Source: Mantis religiosa (taxonomy: Eukaryota; Arthropoda; Insecta; Mantodea; Mantidae). Taken from it: a stretch of DNA of 64,000 nucleotides. The stretch covers positions 177,550,772 to 177,614,771 of the forward strand of contig CM060953.1 in assembly GCA_030765055.1 (NCBI GenBank), written 5' to 3'. The notes under the pieces were generated by a model. It did no database searches and was not told where the DNA came from. It saw nothing but the letters and a program-made list of their open reading frames with translations. Shown piece after piece: positions 56,219 to 64,000 of this stretch (position 1 is its first letter; every line of letters starts with the position of its first letter). The position numbers and the translations under genes are program-made.

Positions 56219-56344
56219 TTCCCCAGTATTATTTCTTTATCTGCATTGAAAGTCTTTAGGGTTTCTTTTGTTGCTTAAAGTGAACTAACTCCACGAAATT
56301 TGTCTTAATCGACGCGAGAAACACAGGAAAAAGTTTGGAATAGA

Positions 56345-56680
56345 AATTTAGAAGGTTTATCCAGAACTTACATAATGAAGCGAAGCCAAACAATATTGTC
56401 CCCAATGTTCCTACGTACGGAGCGACGAAGTGCAGATGCGATATTCAGTGTCCGAGATCCATGCCAGAAGTCCTCTTGCTTGTAACGGAGCCTCCCAGAC
56501 GAAAAGTCGAGGACGATCTCCCCGGTGCAGCGTCAAGCAATTGTCCAGGCTTTTGGCTCCCTCTACAGGCGAAAGAAGTGCCTCCTAGAGCTCAGCGACG
56601 GTAGGTCGGCCACGGGAATCGAACCCAGGCATCCAGAATGCGGGTCAGAGACGAAACCGCCTGAGCCACAACGCTCGGTT
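56345..56680 (-). mobile_element. SINE-H (tRNA-derived), single copy
   Basis: On the minus strand the head reads TTGTGGCTCAGGCGGTTTCG (A box) and GGGTTCGATTCCCGTGG (B box) with the correct spacing, then a body of about 250 bases. No target duplication was identified, and no second copy is in the window. Confidence 0.55.
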
Positions 56681-56956
56681 CAGAACGAAGGACTTCTGAG
56701 GCCATTTCCAAAAAAAAAAAAAATGTAAGATGTGCATATCAATTTTCATGAAAATACCTTAAATTTATGGTATTTTAATCAAAGTGCTAGACCCATTTTT
56801 GAGAAAATCAAAGTTTTCGAAAAGCTTTCCGTGTAAAGAGTAGACTGGGGTAGAGGAATTTTCTTCAAAATCCTCAGGTCGCATTCGTGGAACATCTTCA
56901 ACTTATATACCAAGTTTGTTGTTTTCAATCGACTTTTTGATTTTGAATTATGCTTA

Positions 56957-56957
<1 letters not shown>

Positions 56958-57038
<81 letters not shown>

Positions 57039-57054
57039 TCACTCACTCACTCAC
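56958..57054. repeat. Compound microsatellite (CA)n(CACT)n
   Basis: About 38 CA units followed by five TCAC-type units. Open frames of His-Thr or Cys-Val here are artefacts. Confidence 0.98.
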
Positions 57055-58167
57055 ACAACCACGTGGATATTTTTTCCTAAATTGCTTTTTCTAGAGTCAG
57101 TGGTTCCAAAAACACGAAATTGTTGTGAAATATTGATTAAAAGTTACAAAGAAAATCAAAATGGCAAACTTTCAGTACTCTATCCATGAGCGTTTAATAA
57201 AGTTCATCAAGATTCACCTACTGTGACCTATGCTTTCTAGAACTACAACTCTCGGAACTACAAACCGAGATGCTAATATATTCTTCTAAATATCTAATGC
57301 ATAAGTTTGTTTCAAACTTTTAATGGAAGTTAATTAATTATTTTATTTTTTGTTCCACAAAGCCATAACAAAAGTCTTGTTCAAAACTTGAAATTAATAA
57401 GTTAACTTGAGCTGCATCAACTTTAATGTATATTTAGTCTGCGAAGTTACAAAGCTAGAAGCAGCCTGCACGACGTGAGATTTATCTTGTATTGTCCTGT
57501 CTTCCTGCAGACAACTGCAATCACATATTTTTACAACTTAAAGCATAAAACTACTTTCTTAAAAGGGTACTCTAGTTTTCTTTGTGTACAGGTTCCTCTA
57601 ACTCTTTTAGTTATAACTCACTTCTTGGGTAACTTGATAAAAATTATGGCACTGTCATGAATTGGTGATACCGCAAGTGTTTCTTTAATCTCATCACTGG
57701 AAACACAATTCCACTCGGATTTATAGCGTTAAATGAGATTCTTTTGTCTTCTCTATCCACTCTCTGGTTCTCCCCATCTTTCTGTAACACATAAACTAAT
57801 GTGACGTTTCAAAAAGAGGTAATACACAGACGAAGGTATTTCTTGTACAATAGATGGCGCCATACGATGGTACATGTTGCGTCAGCGATTTAACCAAGTG
57901 GAATGGCTTAGGCGTACATCCGTGGCTTGGATTCCGCAGGTCATGGTTCTTTTCGTTCATTCCATCCCACGCGCCATCAAAGCTTTCCCTTCTTAACACA
58001 CGTTTTCACATATAAGCAATTATAAGGGTCTTCTACCCTTAACGCTGACGACACTGCAATATACAACCACCATAAAAATCCTCGTTTCGGCCTATAGCGA
58101 TGCAGCGGTATATTGACCGCTTACTTTCATGGCTCCATGACTGGAAAATTAAAATTATTGCAAATAA
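57055..58167. other. Spacer without a recognised gene
   Basis: Nothing recognised. Confidence 0.4.
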
Positions 58168-58265
58168 ATGTATGTATGTATGTATGTATGTATGTATGTA
58201 TGTATGTATGTATGTATGTATGTATGTATGTATGTATGTATGTATGTATGTATGTATGTATGTAT
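58168..58265. repeat. (ATGT)n microsatellite, 3' tail of the adjacent LINE
   Basis: About 24 units. Read on the minus strand, it is the (TACA)n tail directly after the LINE 3' UTR. Confidence 0.95.
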
Positions 58266-59585
58266 TTATTAACTGCAATTGGGTACTACCCGGTGGCAGA
58301 GTTAAGAATACAGATCAAATTACAAATACTAGATTTACAACAATAACGCAATAAATAATACAATCATGATATTATTTAACTTTAGTCACTTAAAACATAT
58401 CTTATTACTTCTATTTACATATTATATACCAGTATAATTCGAAAGTTAAACTATAAACCATCTAGATCTTTTCTAAATTTCTTCAGCGACAGGGGACAGC
58501 CCTGAAAGACTGCTACAGGCAATTCATTCCATTCTTCAATGGTTCTATTAACAAAAGAAAGTTTTCCTACGTCGGTTCTGTATCTTCTACCCTTAATTTT
58601 ATACCGATGATCGTTTCGTCCATAATAATCCGGATTATCTAACCTTACACTAACGTCCACCCATGCCTTTACACCAGCATTAGCTTTGAATAATGCTACC
58701 AACCTATGTTTTTTACGCCTAATTCTTAAGTCCTCCCATTTAGTCTCATCTCCTTTTATAGGCCAAAAATACTTGCCTCTTTTTATGAATTTTATTGCCC
58801 TCTTCTGTATTTTTTCTAACGGATCGATTTGGTTAGCTCTATACGGGTCCCAGCATGCTACTCCATATTCCATAACCGGCCGCACTAAGGCCTTGTAGGC
58901 AATTTCCCTGGACCTAGCGCTCCCCTTTTTCAATATTCTCATTACGAAATGTAATGCCTTCCATGCATTCCTAGATGTGGAATTTACTTGTTCGTCCCAT
59001 CCAGCATTACTTGCCAGGTACACTCCCAAGTATTTGCAGCTGTCCACCTGTGGAATTTGCACCCCTCCCATGTGATAGTTAACAATAATTTTGCCCTTAG
59101 TTCTACTAAAAACAATGGACTTACTTTTCTCGGCATTAATTGACATTTTGTTAGCCGCAGCCCAATTACAGATTTTATTTAAATCATCCTGAAGAGCGGT
59201 TTCATGCACTGTATTCCGAATTTTATTATAAATGACACAATCGTCTGCAAACAACCTTATTTGGCAGTTAATATTAACAGCAATGTCATTAACAAAAACG
59301 AGAAACAGTAAAGGTCCTAGTACTGAGCCTTGCGGCACACCCGAACTTACGGTTCCACTATCGGAAAGCTCTTTACCTAATTTAACTTTTTGCGTTCTCC
59401 CTTTCAAAAAATGTTTAACCCATAATACTACGCGTTTGTCAATTCCTGTATTAGCTAGCTTACAAATAAGTAAACTATGTGGCACTACATCAAAAGCTTT
59501 AGAAAAGTCAATTACCACTGCATCAGTTCTTCCCCCTGCATCTACCTCATCTGCCAATCCAGCCAGCTTATCCATTTTTCAAAGC
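58266..59585 (-). mobile_element. 5'-truncated LINE (CR1/L2-like), intact to the 3' end
   Basis: Contains the C-terminal RT frame, a 180-base 3' UTR and the microsatellite tail. The 5' truncation point (about 59585) abuts a second, oppositely oriented LINE fragment. Confidence 0.85.
58451..59575 (-). CDS. LINE reverse transcriptase, C-terminal 374 residues
   Basis: The open frame is uninterrupted. VVIDFSKAFDVVPH is RT motif A with its catalytic Asp, VSSGVPQGSVLGPLLFLVFV is motif B, and RLFADDCVIY is motif C with the catalytic FADD pair. Then INAEKSKSIVFSR, CKYLGVYL (motif D/E region), ALVRPVMEYGVACWDPY and KIQKRAIKFI of the thumb and C-terminus, typical of CR1/L2/Jockey-type LINEs; the stop follows KKFRKDLDGL. 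The endonuclease and RT fingers are lost by 5' truncation, as usual in target-primed insertion. Lack of lesions suggests a recent insertion. The first ATG is simply the first in the truncated frame. Confidence 0.9.
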   Translation of the reverse strand: MDKLAGLADEVDAGGRTDAVVIDFSKAFDVVPHSLLICKLANTGIDKRVVLWVKHFLKGRTQKVKLGKELSDSGTVSSGVPQGSVLGPLLFLVFVNDIAVNINCQIRLFADDCVIYNKIRNTVHETALQDDLNKICNWAAANKMSINAEKSKSIVFSRTKGKIIVNYHMGGVQIPQVDSCKYLGVYLASNAGWDEQVNSTSRNAWKALHFVMRILKKGSARSREIAYKALVRPVMEYGVACWDPYRANQIDPLEKIQKRAIKFIKRGKYFWPIKGDETKWEDLRIRRKKHRLVALFKANAGVKAWVDVSVRLDNPDYYGRNDHRYKIKGRRYRTDVGKLSFVNRTIEEWNELPVAVFQGCPLSLKKFRKDLDGL

Positions 59586-60555
59586 GGCGCCCTTTGATTA
59601 TGGACCTAAGGGTCGGTGGTCAAGTATTGCACTGCCGTCAGCAGGTCAAATACCTCGGCGTGACTTTGACACGCACAATGAACTGGTTCACCCACATAAA
59701 AGATATTGCCAACAAAAGCGGCAGCCATTAAAGATGTGCGCCCCCATATTTAGGAGTAAACAACTGAAACTCCGCTCGGAGGTTATCTTGTACAAGTCGT
59801 TCATTCTGTCAGTAGTTCTATACTCATGTGTGGCCTTGGCAAACGCATCCAAAACAACCATCAAATACCTTCAAATCCTGCAAAACCTCTCCCTTAGGAA
59901 AATCCTATCTGCTCCCATCCGCACCACAAACGACTCCCTCCATCAAGAAGTCGGCATCCCGACCATACCCGAGGCATTGGAAAAAAGAGCCTCCTACATT
60001 TGGGCGCGCATTCGTCGGCATACAAACCTTTTAATCCATAACATCGGAAAAGGTGAGCCAAAACACCGCAAACATAAACAAGTGAAAATACTGTAAATAA
60101 GGACGGCTCGCCACCCAAAATTCCCGGCCCAATGCCTCACAAACCTCCGGCAGGAGCCGCCACTCCCGGGCTGCCCAAGGAACTGAGCGAGTGTAAATAG
60201 TGTACAAAGTGAAGTGAAGTGTGCGTGAATGAGTGTGTAAGTGCGAGGGACGTACTACGTATGCCCCATGTGTGCGTGGGTGAGTGTGTGTGTTATATAT
60301 GTAAATAAAATCACGAAAAAACATAAAATTCAAGGAAAAACTGGACCACCTAAAAGAAAACGAACTAACTAAAGCTGTTCTTGGTGCGCCCATAAAGGGA
60401 CGCTGTATGGGCTTTATATAAAGCCATGACGTCGAAACCAACAACAACTGAAAACTGCAATATAATGCAAATGTAGAGCCTGTAAGCCGGGTCCATTGTA
60501 CCGGCACCAGGTATATCAAACAAAAATAAAAAGCCTAAGCCTAAGAAAAACATAT
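59586..60555 (+). pseudogene. Jockey-type LINE 3' end
   Basis: Plus-strand RT C-terminus: RVGGQVLHCRQQVKYLGVTL, TMNWFTHIKDI, a stop, then LRSEVILYKSFILSVVLYSC, LQNLSLRKILSAPI, TNDSLHQEVGIPTIPEALEK, stop at 60096. TNDSLHxxxGIPTI is a Jockey-group signature. A 3' UTR with an A-rich end (60530-60552) follows. Truncated at the 5' side, with one stop. Confidence 0.75.
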
Positions 60556-61195
60556 GGGGTGGTCCTTCTTAATACGTTCACCAACTTAAAGTGCTGTTGC
60601 GATATTCTTCTTGTGTCCTTAGAAATGCAGTGCCTTCTATTAGCTTAGACTGTACAAACGTTCTTCTTATGTGTGTTATTTAAGCTTCTTATATTTATAG
60701 AAGTTGCATAGTCTTTTACTTAGTGTAGTTTATAACTTTATTAATGTTTAATAGTTATTGGCGTTTAGCGTTTGCGTAATTCAATTAAGATGTGGAAACC
60801 GTGAGTATCGAACGTAACATGGATAAGCTAATTTGGATTTCCACTCTTAGCTGTAATATATACCTAAAAGTATTTCTAACATTTCTCGAGTTATAAAGCT
60901 GAATGTACGTGATTATTTATTTAAGTTTTGTTTAACAGAGGCTCCCCCAGCACAAAAAATTACACTGCTTAACTTTATTCAAACTTGTAAAATTAGCAGA
61001 CATCCTTGTAAAAAGTTTCCAGAATTTAAAAAGAGTAATATAGTTTCCTTACTAGTTTTTCTTATTTCCTTAGTTCGTTTTCTTACTTTTGAAGTAGTTA
61101 CTGTTTTGTTAAATCAACGGAAACTCACCACCTGTAGCTGCCATAGAATAAAGGAAAATGTTTTAGGATAAATCAGCTCACGATTGCAATAAACA
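60556..61195. other. Spacer without a recognised gene
   Basis: Nothing recognised. Confidence 0.4.
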
Positions 61196-61221
61196 AAGCT
61201 CTAACGTGCAATCTTAACAAA

Positions 61222-61395
61222 CCAAGGAATGACCCTTTGCTTACCCATTCCACTCCTCACTCCCGGTACAAAGCCATGAGTAAGTACAGTTTGTCCAGAT
61301 TCTTCACATCGCTTAGTTCTATTGTTCTCACTAATAGCTTTGTACCGGGGGTGTGGAGTGTAATAGGTAAGAAAATGGTTATTTATTGGAATTAA
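61222..61395. repeat. Short fold-back element (MITE-like)
   Basis: CTTACCCATTCCACTCC...CCCGGTACAAAGCC (61239-61276) is mirrored by GCTTTGTACCGGGGGTGTGG...GGTAAG (61338-61372), giving arms of about 40 bases. No target duplication established. Confidence 0.5.
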
Positions 61396-61689
61396 GTTTG
61401 TTAAGAAATTAGACAAACTATAGGACCTCAGAGGAGAGGGGATGTCTGTTCGCTACCACTAGAGAGTTTCAATTGCAGTTACTAGACACCCTGCCGTCTG
61501 CCGTTCTCACCCATAGCTCCAAGTACTCTTAGCATCCTCTCGTTACTCCAGGGAGCGCCTCTTATAGGCTAAGAAGATTTTCCATAGGTCGGCGGGCTAA
61601 ATCGCTCCTCTTAGCAAGGACAGCACTTAGTTAAGCGCAGAGGATCTACTCCCATTAGTCCTGGACCCGTATGACGAAGGACCCGCCCC

Positions 61690-62065
61690 TCCTTCTACCC
61701 GGGAGCGATGGATACTCCGGGGCTCTTTCCATAGGGCAATACCTGATTTCTTAAAAAGCGCCTCCCCCCACAACGTCAAAACGGATGGAAGTGGATACGC
61801 CACTTACGCGCGTCAACCCTGCAGGGAAGACTACCGTGAACCTCGTTGGGGCCGCCTGGTGATCTAGCACACCTACTACTAGATCTGCAGGCTAGTACCC
61901 GGGACTTTTTATGCAACCCTCTACCCCCTCCGGGCAGCCGTAGCCTGGCCGGAGGTACCCAATTCCCCGTGGGTGTCGGGAACACACTGCATCCTCGAGT
62001 CCAACCCAATCCTTACAGCTCCTCGACGGGAGGGGCTCGGCAGTTCGGACCGATGTTCCTCTAGT
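61690..62065 (+). repeat. Repeat E, second copy
   Basis: About 80% identical to 50500-50827, strongest over GAAGTGGATACGCCACTTACG and 61910-62010. Left boundary approximate. Confidence 0.7.
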
Positions 62066-62349
62066 AGCTTCAGAGGTACCAATAGTGATAAGGGTCTGCA
62101 GCGCCCGCACTACGGCAGCTGAAGGGGAGATAATATGTTTCAGGAAAAGAATTGGCATGAAGAAAGATAAACAGAGAAAGAAAAAAGTTTACTTTATTAA
62201 TCTCTCTATCAAAATTGGTACACAAATTTTCCGTCTTACCATATCCACATTGCATAGCTGGATAGGTTAAATTCTTATGGAGGGGAGTATGCCTAGTGGA
62301 CCAGCCCCGGGGGGAAGGATAAGCTGAGAGGAGACAGGGTGGCCATGGC
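62066..62349. other. Spacer without a recognised gene
   Basis: Nothing recognised. Confidence 0.35.
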
Positions 62350-62790
62350 CATGGCCATGGCATTGAATTTTTCATGTTGACTCGATCTATCAATATAATC
62401 TTAGCTTATATATGGCTAGTGTAGGGAAATGATTAATTTCCATCAATTAACTAAAATAATAAGAGTTAAATGATGAAGCCTGGGACTTAAGTAATTACGA
62501 TAGTAAGTCGCCACTAACGGTGTATCTCGAATGCGAGAGCCCCTAGTGGTCAACCGGGGAAATATATGAGTCAACTGGAGAATTTAATTTCAGGACGGCA
62601 CGTTGGCCATGGTAGCTCAAAGGTTAAGAGCGACTGGATGGAAACCAGGAGATCCGTGGTTCAAATCCCGGCCATGGCATTGAGTTTTTCATGCTGACTC
62701 TATCTATCAAACACCTTAGCCTACCTATATATACAGCTAGTGTAGAGAAATGATTAATTTTCGTCAATTAACTAAAATAATTTTAGCTAT
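62350..62790 (+). repeat. Repeat C, tandem dimer with 317-bp period
   Basis: Two successive GGCATTGA-TTTTTCATG junctions lie 317 bases apart (62361 and 62678). The upstream unit has only the last bases of its tRNA-like core; the downstream core is complete. Confidence 0.82.
62606..62679 (+). other. tRNA-like core of repeat C (with U33)
   Basis: Perfect seven-pair acceptor (GCCATGG/CCATGGC), D-stem GCTC/GAGC, four-pair anticodon stem CTGG/CCAG, loop ATGGAAA with U33 and triplet GGA, T-loop TTCAAAT. The T-stem has two mismatches and the variable loop is short. Confidence 0.6.
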
Positions 62791-63015
62791 TTCCCATTCT
62801 TTTGGGATGTTCTTTATTCTCCAACATATATTAGGTAAATGTAGTATGCGGAACTGTAATATTAATCCTCCATATTTATATACTTCTATGGGGATTTGCT
62901 CTGAGAAAAACTATTTCTTCGTCCGGTAGGTCGGTTGCCGGTCTCCACTCCTCTGCTGGGACCATTTCGGGACCGCCAGCCAGGGACCTTCGGTGCTCGC
63001 ATCACCTGCCTTTGT
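62791..63015. other. Spacer without a recognised gene
   Basis: Nothing recognised. Confidence 0.35.
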
Positions 63016-63862
63016 AAAGTCTGTTTAGTTAACTGGTGTGCACGTCGGCCGCTGCCTTTGACGAACCCTCATAATCGTTTAACAAGCCCCGACCTTCCTT
63101 CTCCCAGATCTTCCTGCAAGGTTGCCACCTTTCTTGATACGTCATGGGTATCGTACGAAATTTTGTCTAAATAAATTATCTTATGTCCATTACTGCAAAA
63201 CTTCCTGGATTCCATAATAACCCTTATCTTATTCAAAGTGCGGTATTACAAACCCAGCTCCTTTAGAAGGCCGCGCAAAGTGCAGTGCTCATAAGCAAAA
63301 TCACAAATTTCTTGCAAATGTGCAACCAATTCGTCTAAGGTGGGCGCTCTCCCTTTTGCATAGAATCTATAAATTTCTCGACGAATTAAAGCGCATGTGA
63401 AATTATCCACTTTAGAGAAACGTTTCCGTTTGTTTTCACACTTGATCGGTGTCTTTGGTATTCCTTTCGTCACAATATTTCTTACTGTATTTCTGTGAAT
63501 ACCCAGAATTTATCATCAGATTCATTGCATGACCCCTTACCAAGATTATTTGTCAGCACATATTTATATATGTTCAAAACAAGCGCTTGAATTTGCTTAG
63601 AAACAGTTCCCGTTATAACTTTGTTTTTTGAGGCTTCTCCAGTAATATAACTCGGCCCAGTTATTCACACTATTGTCATCACTTTGATTATGTTCATTTT
63701 ACTGAAAGTAAACTACTACTTCATTTGCATTTATTACTGCATTTCCCTCCCACGGTCTCCACATCGTAACACTTAACAAATTTCTGCACCTAATGAAACA
63801 GATCAACTGGAAGTTGGAACTTTGGCAACTGAGACTCTACGTGAAGTAGACATGCGAGTGTC
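63016..63862 (-). mobile_element. IS630/Tc1-like DDE element, truncated copy 2
   Basis: Same family and orientation as 544-1412, with a cleaner middle: GIPKTPIKCENKRKRFSKVD, IRREIYRFYAKGRAPTLDEL, HLQEICDFAYEHCTLRGLLK. It differs by a deletion of about 60 bases before the YLD block (which here reads YLDKIS, altered after the Asp). The same C-terminal truncation point at CTGTTTAGTTAACT indicates both derive from one truncated founder. Confidence 0.65.
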
Positions 63863-64000
63863 ACTTCGAGAAAATCAGGCTTGCTATTGGTCCTCAACGA
63901 CAGTGTTCCATTTCTGAAGTGTGGAGATAGATTTATGACGGTCATTAATGGGCGGGAGAGTAGCTTCCTTTGAGTGGCAAACTGCACTCCCGTTCACTAG
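63863..64000. other. End of window, unassigned
   Basis: Nothing recognised. Confidence 0.4.

Larger units (their letters stand above)
54454..56228 (+). mobile_element. CACTA-like DNA transposon with long TIRs
   Basis: The left end CACTAGGGAACACGTTTTTT and the right end (inverted) TACTGGGGAACAAAAAAA start about 130-base terminal inverted repeats (54454-54605 and 56035-56228) with around 80% identity. They share CGAAACAAAATAG, CTGATTCCAAAAATGCC and GCTGTATCACGTAA. Both outer flanks are TTA (54451-54453 and 56229-56231), a 3-bp duplication. CACTA-type ends plus a 3-bp duplication fit the EnSpm/CACTA superfamily. The right TIR has an expanded T-run (56174-56217). Confidence 0.65.

Noticed and set aside
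56779..57189. Frames of repeated Cys-Val or His-Thr
   Set aside because: Translation of the (CA)n microsatellite.
58039..58354. Frames of repeated Tyr-Ile-His-Thr or Val-Cys-Met-Tyr
   Set aside because: Translation of the (ATGT)n microsatellite.

Overview
This is a eukaryotic, intron-bearing, AT-rich nuclear window, most likely from a polyneopteran insect (cockroach or termite type). The basis for that is one host gene whose three recognisable exons resemble the cockroach hemolymph lipopolysaccharide-binding C-type lectins, plus the kinds of repeats present. I see no bacterial operons, rRNA, CRISPR or intact virus. A 1,000-base run of N (9938-10937) is an assembly gap.

Host gene: a secreted C-type lectin on the + strand, with exons at 7524-7647, 20110-20379 and 24384-24541 (stop codon included). 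Splice phases agree across all three exons. The first exon(s), with the signal peptide, were not found. The two introns (12.5 kb and 4.0 kb) are filled with transposons.

Almost everything else is mobile DNA, layered in several rounds. DNA transposons: several mariner lineages (11.6-12.6, 17.4-19.4, 21.1-21.9, 25.1-26.4, 29.2-30.1, 32.2-32.9 and 48.8-51.1 kb); IS630/Tc1-like DDE elements (0.54-1.41, 7.84-9.16, 32.9-34.4 and 63.0-63.9 kb); a CACTA-like element carrying a broken copy of an uncharacterised arthropod multicopy protein (54.45-56.23 kb); a second TIR element (23.2-24.3 kb); and an inverted pair of 1.15-kb repeats (22.1 and 36.0 kb). Retroelements: two Penelope-like elements with inverted terminal repeats (38.2-39.5 and 47.4-48.7 kb), the first with a hammerhead-ribozyme-like motif in both arms; tails of several LINE families; and LTR-like remnants. 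Short elements: tRNA-derived SINE families A, B, D and H, two non-tRNA short repeats (E and F), and a 317-350-bp repeat (C) with a cloverleaf-capable tRNA-like core.

The layering can be read in places. SINE-B sits in SINE-A, which sits in a LINE tail (31.2-31.9 kb), with target duplications at both levels. SINE-F has a filled site at 33956-34333 and an empty counterpart at 7910-7922 in a sister element. A mariner at 48.8-51.1 kb is split by a LINE and by repeat E. A 127-bp coding segment from a LINE C-terminus has become a 20-copy minisatellite (14.5-17.04 kb). Family letters (A-H) are local labels used only in this annotation.
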